A stretch of 64,000 nt of DNA from Treponema sp. UBA1226 (GCA_002309195.1 DBWY01000003.1:131449-195448), one strand, 5' to 3'; shown: positions 35,689 to 44,359, numbered from the stretch's first letter. Made by a program: numbers and translations. The notes: generated by a model from the letters alone, not told the origin.

Positions 35689-35741
35689 CGAGTTTTCGAA
35701 GAAAACTCGACGTTATGTAAATCCGGCAGGATTTACATAAC
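35689..35741 (-). repeat. Two tandem intercistronic hairpins between hdrA and flxD
   Basis: Hairpin A: CGAGTTTTC (35689-35697) and GAAAACTCG (35701-35709), 9-base perfect stem, 3-base loop. Hairpin B: GTTATGTAAATCC (35712-35724) and GGATTTACATAAC (35729-35741), 13-base perfect stem, 4-base loop. In the mRNA hairpin B contains the last codons and stop of hdrA, and hairpin A sits directly before the flxD ribosome-binding site. No T run follows, so RNA stability, processing or translational control is more likely than termination. Confidence 0.8.
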
Positions 35742-37745
35742 AGCGTCCACCTCCGCCATAATCTGTTTATTTGAAAATCCCTTAAGATCCATTGCACCGC
35801 TCGGGCAGGCAACAGTACATGCACCGCAGCCCTGACACATTGCAGAGTTTACCTGACTTATGCGCCGTTTAATTGTCGTGCGGTTTGGACCGCGATAATC
35901 TTTTTCGATATAAGAAATTGCTCCGTAAGGACATACGTTTTCACACTGACCGCAGCCATTACAAGCCATCTCATCAGGCTCTGCCGTACACGGATTGTTT
36001 TTAAGTTCATCTTTTACAAGAAGACAGATTGCTTTTGCAGCAGCGCCCGATGACTGGGCAACAGTTTCCGGAATATCTTTTGGTCCCTGACAGCAACCTG
36101 CAAGAAAGATTCCTGCTGTAGGAGATTCTACCGGGCGAAGCTTTGTATGCGCTTCGAGGAAGAAATCGTTTGTGTCCATCGAAGTTGTAAGCATCGTTGC
36201 AAGAGGGCGCGCTGTTTTGTCGGCTTCGATACTTGCCGCTAAAACTACCATGTCGGCTTTAATTTTTACCTGACGATTTAAAATTAAATCTGAGCCCTGC
36301 ACTTCAAGTGTTCCGTCAGGCATTGGTTTTACTTTGCCGACCTGACCTTTTATATAGTGAACTCCATACTGCTCTACAGCGCGCCGGTAGAACTCGTCAA
36401 AGTTTTTACCAGGTGTTCTGACATCGATATAAAATACGTAGCATTCTGTATCAGGATAATGATCGCGTGTGAGCATCGCGTGTTTTGCAGTATACATACA
36501 GCAGATTTTTGAACAATACTCATGTCCTTTAGTTGATTCAGCAGAACATCTTGATCCTACACACTGAACAAAAACAATTTTCTTAGGTTCTTTCCCATCG
36601 GACGGACGCAAAAGATGCCCGTTAGTCGGACCTGACGCGTTGCACAGACGTTCAAACTCAAGAGAAGAAACTACATCAGGACTTGTGTTGTATGCATATT
36701 CATCAAACTTATCAAGCGGAATCGGATTATAACCTGTCGCTACAATTATTGCGCCGTACTTTTCTGTAATAATTTCTTCTTTCTGATTAAAGTTAATGGC
36801 TCCAGCCCCGCAGGCCTTTTCACACATTCCGCAGATATTATCCTTACCGTTAGAAAGTCCTTTCATATGAAGACAATAATCTGCGTTAATGCCTGCAACT
36901 TTTGGAACTGCCTGCGCAAACGGAATGTTTATCGCCTTGCAGTTATTTAAATTACAGTTAAATGCATTCGGAACTTTTGCGTTAGGACATTTTTCGATAC
37001 AAGCTCCACAGCCTGTACATTTTGTTTCATCTACATAACGTGGATGACGTTTTATATCAATCGTAAAGTTTCCGATGTAACCTTTTACACCGCAGACTTC
37101 ACTGTAAGATAAAATTCTTATGTTTGGGTTCTGACTTACTTCTGTCATCTTTGGTGTTACGATACACGAAGCACAGTCGAGAGTCGGGAAAGTCTTATCA
37201 AGCATTGCCATCTTTCCGCCGATGGAAACTGTTTTTTCTACGATATCAACAGGGAAGCCTGCATCTGCAATATCAAGAGCTGCAGTCATTCCGGCAATGC
37301 CGCCTCCGATAACAAGAGCGCGCTTTGTAACAGGCGTTGTTCCGGGAGTAAGCGGTGTATCTAAAATTGATTTTGCAATTGCAGCTTTACCGAGTGCGAT
37401 TGCTTTTTCTGTCGCCTTTTCCTTATCCTTTAAAACCCACGAATCCTGTTCGCGTATATTTGCAACTTCTACTTTATATGCATTTAAACCAGCTCGCTCT
37501 GCACATGCCCTGAAAGTTTTTTCGTGCATTCTCGGTGAACATGAACACAAAACTACACCGGTAAGAGAATCATTTTTGATATGTTCTTCTATCATCTGCT
37601 GACCCTGAGAAGAACACATATAAGTATAATGAGTTGAATAAACTACGCCGTCAACTTTACCAAGCTCTTCTGCGACGCGTTCTACATCAACTGTTCCTGC
37701 AATATTAGTTCCGCAGTGACAAACAAAAACACCAATTCTTTCCAT
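35733..37745 (-). CDS. hdrA: Heterodisulfide reductase subunit A, flavin/iron-sulfur (bifurcation) subunit
   Basis: A 670-residue HdrA. Order: N-terminal domain with VCHCGTN and VVLCSCSPRMHE (residues 8-75), FAD Rossmann motif ALVIGGGIAGMTAALDIADAG (split near 143-163), a Cys pair LDCASC near 190, ferredoxin motif CTGCGACIEKC at 243-253, a further Cys-rich insert (HMKGLSNGKDNICGMC), GCCQGPKDIPETVAQSSGAAA, and two C-terminal clusters (NGCGQCENVCP, CQGCGACTVACP). In methanogen HdrABC-MvhAGD the HdrA FAD splits electron pairs between ferredoxin and the HdrB site. The full-length architecture makes the same role plausible here. hdrC ends just upstream and flxD follows after the double hairpin. 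Confidence 0.93.
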   Translation of the reverse strand: MERIGVFVCHCGTNIAGTVDVERVAEELGKVDGVVYSTHYTYMCSSQGQQMIEEHIKNDSLTGVVLCSCSPRMHEKTFRACAERAGLNAYKVEVANIREQDSWVLKDKEKATEKAIALGKAAIAKSILDTPLTPGTTPVTKRALVIGGGIAGMTAALDIADAGFPVDIVEKTVSIGGKMAMLDKTFPTLDCASCIVTPKMTEVSQNPNIRILSYSEVCGVKGYIGNFTIDIKRHPRYVDETKCTGCGACIEKCPNAKVPNAFNCNLNNCKAINIPFAQAVPKVAGINADYCLHMKGLSNGKDNICGMCEKACGAGAINFNQKEEIITEKYGAIIVATGYNPIPLDKFDEYAYNTSPDVVSSLEFERLCNASGPTNGHLLRPSDGKEPKKIVFVQCVGSRCSAESTKGHEYCSKICCMYTAKHAMLTRDHYPDTECYVFYIDVRTPGKNFDEFYRRAVEQYGVHYIKGQVGKVKPMPDGTLEVQGSDLILNRQVKIKADMVVLAASIEADKTARPLATMLTTSMDTNDFFLEAHTKLRPVESPTAGIFLAGCCQGPKDIPETVAQSSGAAAKAICLLVKDELKNNPCTAEPDEMACNGCGQCENVCPYGAISYIEKDYRGPNRTTIKRRISQVNSAMCQGCGACTVACPSGAMDLKGFSNKQIMAEVDAVM

Positions 37746-37748
37746 ATA

Positions 37749-38144
37749 TTATCTCTTATATTTTCTGAAAGCAGAAACAAGTGCCTGCTGTGGAATATCA
37801 TCATCCAGAAACTCCGGAACTTTTTCTGCGCCAAGATGATCAGGATTTCTTGAAGTAATCACAAGCTGACGCACGGCTTCGATTATTTTTGCAGGTTCAA
37901 CCTGACGCGGGCATCTTTCAAGACATGCAAAACAACTGAGACATGAAAAAACAGATTTTGATTTTAAAAGTTTTTCTATTTCGCCGTTTTCTACCATCTG
38001 CACAAACTGATGCGGATGATATTCCATGTTATCGTAGTCAGGACAACTTGCGCTGCATTTACCGCATACCATGCACTTTTTTGTGTCAGTTCCGCTTATA
38101 TCCTTAATCATAAGTTTTAAATTTTCGATTTCTATATCTGTCAT
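37749..38144 (-). CDS. hdrC: Heterodisulfide reductase subunit C
   Basis: A 131-residue iron-sulfur protein with two complete ferredoxin-like sets: C24/27/30/34 (KCMVCGKCSASCP) and C68/71/74/78 (SCLSCFACLERCP). It passes electrons from HdrA to HdrB. The ATG at 38144 has GGAGGG about 6 bases upstream and lies one base after the hdrB stop codon; an earlier in-frame start inside hdrB is unlikely. hdrA follows after 3 bases. Length and Cys spacing are standard. Confidence 0.92.
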   Translation of the reverse strand: MTDIEIENLKLMIKDISGTDTKKCMVCGKCSASCPDYDNMEYHPHQFVQMVENGEIEKLLKSKSVFSCLSCFACLERCPRQVEPAKIIEAVRQLVITSRNPDHLGAEKVPEFLDDDIPQQALVSAFRKYKR

Positions 38145-38145
38145 T

Positions 38146-38964
38146 CTATGCCCTCCGTATTCCGAGAGCCTGTGCAAGCAGACGGGTAAAATAAACTATA
38201 TCCGGCGATGAAGCGCGGCGGTTTTTTGCAAGATTGTAAAGACACAATGGACAGCTTGTTACCATAATCTCTGCGCCAAAATCTTTTGCATTGCAAAGAA
38301 TTTTTTCTGCGCGGCCTTCAGAAATTTTTTTATCTTCAAAAACAGTGTAAGCACCGCAGCATTCATTGCGTTCAGAATAAATTACCGGAACACCACCGAT
38401 TGCTTTTATAAAATCTTCTATAATCTCTGGATTTTCAGGATCATCAAACTGCATTACTTTCGAAGGGCGAAGTAAAAGACATCCGTAATACGCACCGATT
38501 TTTTTATTGTAAAAAGGAGAATTCTTTATATCGCCGCCGTTTGCTTTTGCAACAGCGCTCTTAACTTTTTCCCAGCCGATTTCATCTCGAAGCACTTCAA
38601 GATAATGAAGGACTTCTGTATTTCCTTCATAAGAAATGTCATCATCTTTTAAATAATTGTTGGCTTTTTCTTTTATCGAAGAATCGGTTTTAATATCGTT
38701 ATTGACCTGTTTTAAAACATTATAACATGCTGAACACAACGTAACGATTTTTTTATTCTGTGATTCAGCACAGGCAAGTGCACGTACAGAAGAAAGTTTT
38801 GGAGCAATTTCCTGTTTAGAAAGCGGATAAGTTCCGCCACAGCACTGCCACTCAGGGATTTCTGAAAGTTCAAAGCCTAGAATTTCTGCACTTTCCCTTG
38901 CGTAAAAATCAAGATCTTCTGCCTTATTTTTAAGAGTACATCCCGGATAATATGCGTATGTCAT
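38146..38964 (-). CDS. hdrB: Heterodisulfide reductase subunit B, two CCG domains
   Basis: A 272-residue protein with two intact CCG domains. The first has Cys 9, Cys-Cys-Gly at 41-43 and CSAC at 77-80. The second has Cys 162, Cys-Cys-Gly at 202-204 and CPLC at 238-241. In methanogens these bind two non-cubane [4Fe-4S] clusters that reduce the CoM-S-S-CoB disulfide. A spirochaete has no known CoM/CoB, so the partner must differ; the linked frdBA suggests electrons go on to fumarate, or to a thiol protein. The ATG at 38964 has GGAG upstream and comes right after a strong hairpin (38982-39024). First gene of the ten-gene run. Confidence 0.92.
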   Translation of the reverse strand: MTYAYYPGCTLKNKAEDLDFYARESAEILGFELSEIPEWQCCGGTYPLSKQEIAPKLSSVRALACAESQNKKIVTLCSACYNVLKQVNNDIKTDSSIKEKANNYLKDDDISYEGNTEVLHYLEVLRDEIGWEKVKSAVAKANGGDIKNSPFYNKKIGAYYGCLLLRPSKVMQFDDPENPEIIEDFIKAIGGVPVIYSERNECCGAYTVFEDKKISEGRAEKILCNAKDFGAEIMVTSCPLCLYNLAKNRRASSPDIVYFTRLLAQALGIRRA

Positions 38965-38981
38965 AATTGTCTCCGCAAACG

Positions 38982-39031
38982 AAAAATGCCACATACCGTG
39001 CTTTTACACGACGATAGTGGCATTCATTTTA
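38982..39031 (-). promoter_or_regulatory. Terminator-like hairpin and possible -10 in front of hdrB
   Basis: On the minus strand, AATGCCAC (39024-39017) pairs with GTGGCATT (38992-38985) around an inner CGTG/CACG stem, followed by five T residues (38986-38982) and, 18 bases later, the hdrB ATG. A candidate -10 TAAAAT lies at 39031-39026. The hairpin may end transcripts of the upstream lipoprotein gene, or act as an attenuator for the hdr-flx-frd operon. Confidence 0.55.
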
Positions 39032-39061
39032 ACGTATTTCGCTCATTTAGGGAATAATACC

Positions 39062-41764
39062 CTATTTTTTCCTTACGACCAGAAGGTGATGTACTCTGAT
39101 TCCGTTTGAATCTACAGTATCAAGGCTTATCGTATTGCCGTGAACGTCCCTGAAGCTGTAAACAGTCTTGTTTTTGGTCATATTTATGCCGTTTACCTGG
39201 ACTGTTTTGTACTCAGAATCGCTCCAGCTTGCGACGCAGACCTCGATTTCGTCAGATGGAATGTCATAATACCATGTTTTTACGCCGCTTCCCCTTTCTG
39301 TAGTCACCGATGAACATGTGTAATAGCCTTTTTTGCCTACGAAAATGAGGGATGTACTTCCATTATATGCGCTTGCAGGAACTTTTGTGCCATTTATCGT
39401 AGAAGCAGTCTCGTATGCAGAAGCAGGCTTGTTGCCGCCCGAACCTGAGCTCGGTTTTGTCTCTGCAGGTTTCGTTTCTGCAGGCTTTGTCTCAGCGGGT
39501 TTCGTTTCTGCAGGCTTTGTCTCTACCGGCTTTGCTTCTGTATTCGAAGGCTTCTGTGTATTTCCCGTATCAACAGGCTTTGCAACTTCTTCATGCTGTA
39601 CTTCGTGCGGTTTTTCTATTGCAGGCGGAATATTTGCAATACCAGAGTTTTCTACCTTTGTCTCCTGAGTTTCTTTTACTTCTTTCTGTGTCGGAAGTCT
39701 TATCGAAACTTTATGCGATTGAGAAAGCTGTGCATAAGAGTTGTCTGCAAGATTTCTGAGGGAGAATGAGATTGGAACAATATCGCTTACTTCTACAGCC
39801 ATACTTGTTCCGATTTTAAGCCAGTTATAAATTCCGTCGAGGTCGTTGATAGAATAAATCTTTTCAGAAACCGTGATTGCGCTTACAGTTGTTCCGTTAT
39901 GAGACCACTTGTAACTTACTTCAGGGTTTACACGCATTCCTGTTGCACCGCTGTTCTTTCTGTCACGAGGACGACATGCAGTGATGTCTCTTATGATTTC
40001 TTCTGACGGTAAGTCTGAACAGATTACAAAATATGCTTTTCTTCCGTAGTCAACAGAAGAAACATAATAAGGAGTTACAGATTTTAAAGTAGCTTCTGTA
40101 ACGACATTTTTATCTGCAACAAAGAAATCAACAGGGAGCTTAGGAGGATACATCGAAGTTGAATAGAATTTCTGAGTTACCTTTACGAGTGTATAAGATT
40201 TTTCCGGATTCCAGTTATAAGAACCGATTGCATAAGAAACCTTATCACGACCTGCACCGATTCCTGTTGTAAGCGCAAGATCTTCCGGAGAGTAAACTGT
40301 ATGGAACTCATAAGTACAGTCAACTTCCATCTGACTTCCATATCTTGTCGCATGCTTTCTGATTTCGTTTACAGAATAAGCTCCGTCATGAGCATATGTA
40401 ACAACCCCGTCACCAAGATTTCTTCCTGAAGAACTTACAGAATAGTTGATCACATTTCTTGTACCGTATGCAAACTGATTGAACTTCTGATTTGCAATCG
40501 ATTCACCTGTTATGATTGAACCAGGATAAATTGTTTTTTCCATAGAAGGAATATAAACATCAATGTTCGAAGTCCTGCAAGAAACCGAAAGAGAACCCTT
40601 ACCGTTATCACCCGGTGTTAAATTTCTTGACATCGTAAACGGAACATAATTTCCGCTTGAAAGACTTATTCCATTTTCTGAATAAGTTTTACCGAGTGAT
40701 TTAAGTTTTTTATAGAAATTATAAAGTGATGCTTCATACGGAGAGTTCTTGTAATTTCCAAGTTCGACAAAAAGTTTTCCTGCAGTTTCATAAGATTTTG
40801 CAGTATGATCATCGAGATAAAGATATGCAAGATAATATTTTACTTTTAAGATGTAAGTTTTAGCATCTTTGTAATCACCTGCATTTTCAAGATAAGTTAA
40901 GATTTCTTTATAATCATCTTTTGTCTGTGCCCCATCAAGCAAAGCCATTGCAATTTCATAACTTAAAATCTGAACTTTTCTTGAAGCATCACGATAATTA
41001 TTTACCCATGTAAATGAATTTTTATACCATTCAATTGCAGTTTTATGTCCCTGTATTGAATTAAGCATTTCATAGTCATAACCGTTAAGGTAACAGAGTT
41101 CTGCACAGCGTTCATCACAATTTCCGATAGAACCTGCATAAGAGTTTGCATTCTTATAAAGATTGATTATCGAAGCACGCTCTTCTACATTCTGTCCCGG
41201 ATACAAAGCTTCTGCAAGGTTGTAGTAGAATTCTCCAAGTTCGTATTTTGCAGTTGCATACATCGAAGCAAAATCTTCTGTATACTTTACTACTTCATAT
41301 TCACCGGTTTTTGAATTTCCAATTCTTGCAGGAAGAACGCTTACAGCATTTTTAATTCTTACAAGACCGCTAAGATTATTAATAAGTTTAGAGCTTCGTG
41401 AGATTACAGAAGCAACATCCGGATGACTTGTTATTGTTTTTCCATTAGCAAGCTGATTGCGGCATTTTCTGATTGCTTCTGTTTCCGAAGCTGAATATTT
41501 AGAAGCAAATTCTTTTCTTATCTGCTTTACAGTTTCTTTTGTGTAAAGTTCTTCAACTGCAGAAGGATAAACGCTCACAAAAAGTTCAATTGCTTCTTCG
41601 TCATCACGCTTAGAAGAAATTCTTTTTGAAAGGATTTCGATTGCAGTTACTTTATCACCTGATGCAATAAGCCTTTTTGCACGTTCATTTGATACACAGC
41701 CTGTAAGACTTAATATCATGCTGAATAAAATCAAAATAAAACTCAACTTGATTTTTCTGTTCAT
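39062..41764 (-). CDS. Large lipoprotein with helical repeats and PAETK tract
   Basis: About 900 residues. Signal peptide with lipobox SLTGC (Cys near 23) marks an envelope lipoprotein. The first 330 residues are helical and resemble TPR/Sel1-like repeats (ASGDKVTAIEILSKRI, YDYEMLNSIQGHKTAIEWYKNSF and KDAKTYILKVKYYLAYLYL, each in pieces). The middle is beta-rich and unrecognised. Residues 741-770 are an ETKPA tandem tract, then a Gly/Ser linker and a C-terminal beta domain. I do not recognise the family. GTGAGG before the ATG at 41764 serves as ribosome-binding site, so the GTG at 41776 is not the start. It sits between fumC and the hdr operon on the same strand. Confidence 0.65.
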   Translation of the reverse strand: MNRKIKLSFILILFSMILSLTGCVSNERAKRLIASGDKVTAIEILSKRISSKRDDEEAIELFVSVYPSAVEELYTKETVKQIRKEFASKYSASETEAIRKCRNQLANGKTITSHPDVASVISRSSKLINNLSGLVRIKNAVSVLPARIGNSKTGEYEVVKYTEDFASMYATAKYELGEFYYNLAEALYPGQNVEERASIINLYKNANSYAGSIGNCDERCAELCYLNGYDYEMLNSIQGHKTAIEWYKNSFTWVNNYRDASRKVQILSYEIAMALLDGAQTKDDYKEILTYLENAGDYKDAKTYILKVKYYLAYLYLDDHTAKSYETAGKLFVELGNYKNSPYEASLYNFYKKLKSLGKTYSENGISLSSGNYVPFTMSRNLTPGDNGKGSLSVSCRTSNIDVYIPSMEKTIYPGSIITGESIANQKFNQFAYGTRNVINYSVSSSGRNLGDGVVTYAHDGAYSVNEIRKHATRYGSQMEVDCTYEFHTVYSPEDLALTTGIGAGRDKVSYAIGSYNWNPEKSYTLVKVTQKFYSTSMYPPKLPVDFFVADKNVVTEATLKSVTPYYVSSVDYGRKAYFVICSDLPSEEIIRDITACRPRDRKNSGATGMRVNPEVSYKWSHNGTTVSAITVSEKIYSINDLDGIYNWLKIGTSMAVEVSDIVPISFSLRNLADNSYAQLSQSHKVSIRLPTQKEVKETQETKVENSGIANIPPAIEKPHEVQHEEVAKPVDTGNTQKPSNTEAKPVETKPAETKPAETKPAETKPAETKPSSGSGGNKPASAYETASTINGTKVPASAYNGSTSLIFVGKKGYYTCSSVTTERGSGVKTWYYDIPSDEIEVCVASWSDSEYKTVQVNGINMTKNKTVYSFRDVHGNTISLDTVDSNGIRVHHLLVVRKK
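39453..39542 (-). repeat. Six 15-base units coding PAETK-type repeats
   Basis: Six consecutive 15-base units inside the lipoprotein gene, each encoding a Pro/Ala/Glu/Thr/Lys pentapeptide. Units 2 and 4 are identical and neighbouring pairs form a 30-base higher-order repeat. Such a tract can vary in copy number by slippage and acts as a flexible spacer. Confidence 0.85.
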
Positions 41765-41795
41765 CTTATACCTCACGTTTTAATATTTTCTTAAT

Positions 41796-43187
41796 CTATC
41801 TTCCGTATGGAAACGCCATTTTTTCTGGTTTAAATACTTCATCAAATTTTTCTGCAGTAAGAAAGCCAAGACTTACACATGCTTCTTTTAAAGAAATATT
41901 TTCTTCAAAAGCCTTGTGGGCTGTCTTTGCCGCATTTTCATAACCGATATATGGATTTAATGCAGTAACAAGCATAAGCGAGTTGTAAAGATTGTGATGC
42001 ATTTTTTCTTTATCGGCTTTTATTCCGACTGCACAGTTTTTATTAAAGCTTACAATCGCTTCTGCAAGTAATCTCGCACTCTGAATAAAATTGTACGCGA
42101 TTACCGGCATAAAAACGTTAAGCTCAAAATTACCCTGGCTCGCAGCAAAGGCGATTGCAGCGTCGTTTCCCATAACCTGGACTGCAACCATAGTGACGGC
42201 CTCACACTGTGTCGGATTTACTTTTCCAGGCATTATAGAAGAACCCGGTTCGTTTGCAGGAATTTTTATTTCTCCAAGGCCGTCACGCGGACCGGAAGCA
42301 AGCCATCTTACATCGTTTGCAATTTTCATCATGTCCGCTGCAAGCGCCTTAATCGCGCCGTGTGCAAAAACAAGTTCATCCTTGCTGGTAAGCGCATGAA
42401 ATTTATTTGGTGCAGTAATGAATTTTTTGCCGGTGAGGCGCGATAAGCAGGATGCAACTTTTTTGTCAAAGCCTTTAGGTGCGTTTAAACCCGTTCCAAC
42501 GGCTGTCCCGCCAAGTGCAAGCTGCTTAAGATAAGGCAATGAACTTTCGAGCATTTTTCTGTCACGCTCAAGTGATGTTCGCCAGCCGGATATTTCCTGA
42601 GAAAACGAAATCGGAACTGCATCCTGCAGATGCGTGCGGCCGGATTTTACGACCTTTATGTTTTCTTTTTCAAGTCTTTTAAATGTTTCTGTAAGAACAT
42701 CAATTGCAGGAAACAATTTATCTTCTATAGAGTAAACTGCAGAAATGTGGAGTGCAGTAGGAAAAGTATCGTTTGATGACTGCGACATATTGATGTCGTC
42801 ATTAGGATGACAGAGTTTTTTTCCTGCAATTTCATTTGCACGGTTTGCGATTACCTCGTTTGCGTTCATATTGCTCTGAGTTCCGCTTCCTGTCTGCCAT
42901 ACTACAAGCGGAAAATGCTCATCAAGAGCCCCGCTTATTACTTCGTCGCATGCTTTAGAAATGACTCTAAGTTTTTCTTTAGTCATTTTTTTAGGATTAA
43001 GAGAGCTGTTTGCCATTGCTGCAGCTTTTTTTAAGTAACCGAAAGCCTTCGTAATTTCGCGCGGCATCGTTTCAAGTCCGACTCCGATTTCGAAGTTTTC
43101 GTGACTGCGCTGTGTCTGGGCTCCCCAGTATCGGTCTTCAGGAACCTTTACTTCGCCCATTGAGTCATGTTCAATCTTATATTTCAT
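41796..43187 (-). CDS. fumC: Class II fumarate hydratase
   Basis: Oxygen-stable, iron-free fumarase interconverting malate and fumarate; 463 residues, standard for FumC. Visible signatures: GSGTQSNMNANEVIANRA (residues 100-118), PNDDINMSQSSNDTFPTALHI (in parts, B site), KSGRTHLQDAVPISF, the catalytic loop GSSIMPGKVNPTQCEA near 318 and the C-terminal LNPYIGYENAAKTAHKA. Residues separate it from aspartase and argininosuccinate lyase. It is 23 bases after mdh, with AAGGAAA before the ATG, so the two form one unit. In a succinate-producing anaerobe it would run malate to fumarate and supply FrdA encoded downstream. Confidence 0.95.
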   Translation of the reverse strand: MKYKIEHDSMGEVKVPEDRYWGAQTQRSHENFEIGVGLETMPREITKAFGYLKKAAAMANSSLNPKKMTKEKLRVISKACDEVISGALDEHFPLVVWQTGSGTQSNMNANEVIANRANEIAGKKLCHPNDDINMSQSSNDTFPTALHISAVYSIEDKLFPAIDVLTETFKRLEKENIKVVKSGRTHLQDAVPISFSQEISGWRTSLERDRKMLESSLPYLKQLALGGTAVGTGLNAPKGFDKKVASCLSRLTGKKFITAPNKFHALTSKDELVFAHGAIKALAADMMKIANDVRWLASGPRDGLGEIKIPANEPGSSIMPGKVNPTQCEAVTMVAVQVMGNDAAIAFAASQGNFELNVFMPVIAYNFIQSARLLAEAIVSFNKNCAVGIKADKEKMHHNLYNSLMLVTALNPYIGYENAAKTAHKAFEENISLKEACVSLGFLTAEKFDEVFKPEKMAFPYGR

Positions 43188-43210
43188 ACTTTTTCCTTAT
43201 GTAACTTCTG

Positions 43211-44158
43211 TTAGAATTTAAGCTGCTTTATTATATCTTTCAAACAATCGGCACTGTGTCTTAGTTTCAAAATTTCGTCATCTTTTAAAGGGGCTATAAG
43301 GTGAGATTTTATGCCCGAAGAACCTACTACGCAGAGAATACTTAAGGCAACGTCATCTATGCCGTATTCTCCGTTAAGAAGGGTCGAAACCGTAAGGGTT
43401 GAGTCCATTACATTGTCCACGCAGTCTACAAGATGGCATGTAGTTGCGGCAATCGCATAGTAAGTTGCTCCCTTTTCCTGAATTATTTTACTGCCCGATT
43501 TTTTGATGTAGTTTTCGACATCATCAAAATCAAGCGGCGGAAAAACGTCGTCCTTGTTCTGGATGCTCGGCTCGTATTCTAAAAGCGGGATTGTCGCGAT
43601 ATTTGCAAGTGACCACGGAACAAAAGAAGAATCGCCGTGCTCTCCAAATACATAACCGTGAACATTCGTCTGGGTAAGATAATAATATTCAGCAATTCTT
43701 GCCCTTAAACGTGCCGAGTCGAGCAGGGTTCCTGTTCCCATAATCTGGTTAGGCTTTAAGCCTGAGGTTTTATAGAACTGATATGTTAAAATATCGCACG
43801 GATTTGCAACGATTATGTATTTTGCGTCCGGTGCATATTTTGTTATCTGCGGAATTATAGTCTTAGTAATGTCCACGTTTGTCTGGGCAAGATCAAGCCT
43901 TGTCTGGCCTGGTTTTCTTGCAACTCCCGACGTGAGGATTACGATTTCCGAGTTCTTTGCATCGGTATAAGTTCCGGAATATATATTTACTGCCGGGCAG
44001 AACGGAAGCCCCTGTCTAATATCCAGCGCCTCACCGTGGGCTTTTTCGTTGTTTATGTCTATCATTACGATTTCTGTTGCAAGACCGCGTATCGTTAAAG
44101 TATACGCAATAGTAGAACCTACTGCTCCTGCTCCGATTATTGTTACTTTCTGTGCCAT
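43211..44158 (-). CDS. mdh: Malate dehydrogenase of the LDH-like type
   Basis: A 315-residue NAD-dependent 2-hydroxyacid dehydrogenase. GAGAVGST near 10 and Asp 34 (VMIDIN) point to NAD rather than NADP. Catalytic residues: Arg 87 (GQTRLDL), Asp 147 and Arg 150 (LLDSARLR), His 174 (FGEHGDSS). The substrate-choosing position (Gln 102 in lactate dehydrogenase numbering) is Arg 81 in VARKPG, as in malate dehydrogenases, although the rest of the loop looks like LDH. So oxaloacetate/malate is predicted, and the neighbour fumC fits. General annotation would call it L-lactate dehydrogenase. GGAG lies 6-9 bases before the ATG; the motif AAGCTGAATAAAAT lies 20 bases before the ATG. Confidence 0.82.
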   Translation of the reverse strand: MAQKVTIIGAGAVGSTIAYTLTIRGLATEIVMIDINNEKAHGEALDIRQGLPFCPAVNIYSGTYTDAKNSEIVILTSGVARKPGQTRLDLAQTNVDITKTIIPQITKYAPDAKYIIVANPCDILTYQFYKTSGLKPNQIMGTGTLLDSARLRARIAEYYYLTQTNVHGYVFGEHGDSSFVPWSLANIATIPLLEYEPSIQNKDDVFPPLDFDDVENYIKKSGSKIIQEKGATYYAIAATTCHLVDCVDNVMDSTLTVSTLLNGEYGIDDVALSILCVVGSSGIKSHLIAPLKDDEILKLRHSADCLKDIIKQLKF

Positions 44159-44359
44159 AAAATCTCCAGTCGATTGAATTTTATTCAGCTTACTGAATTT
44201 AATCTGTTATATAGAATATACACCTTTAGCCCGTTTTTTGGAACAGCAGAGGGCGCAATTGTACAAAAAAGACTAAAGTTATAGAATATTTTTCCGATAA
44301 TATAAAAAGTATACTAATCATTTTTAAAAGTAATAGCTTCATAAAGGAGGAGTTTGGCT

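Noticed and set aside
39453..39542. Short tandem repeats considered as a CRISPR or regulatory repeat
   Set aside because: The units are contiguous 15-mers in frame inside a lipoprotein gene and encode PAETK; there are no spacers.
43211..44158. Annotation as L-lactate dehydrogenase
   Set aside because: Arg instead of Gln at the specificity position and linkage to fumC favour malate dehydrogenase.
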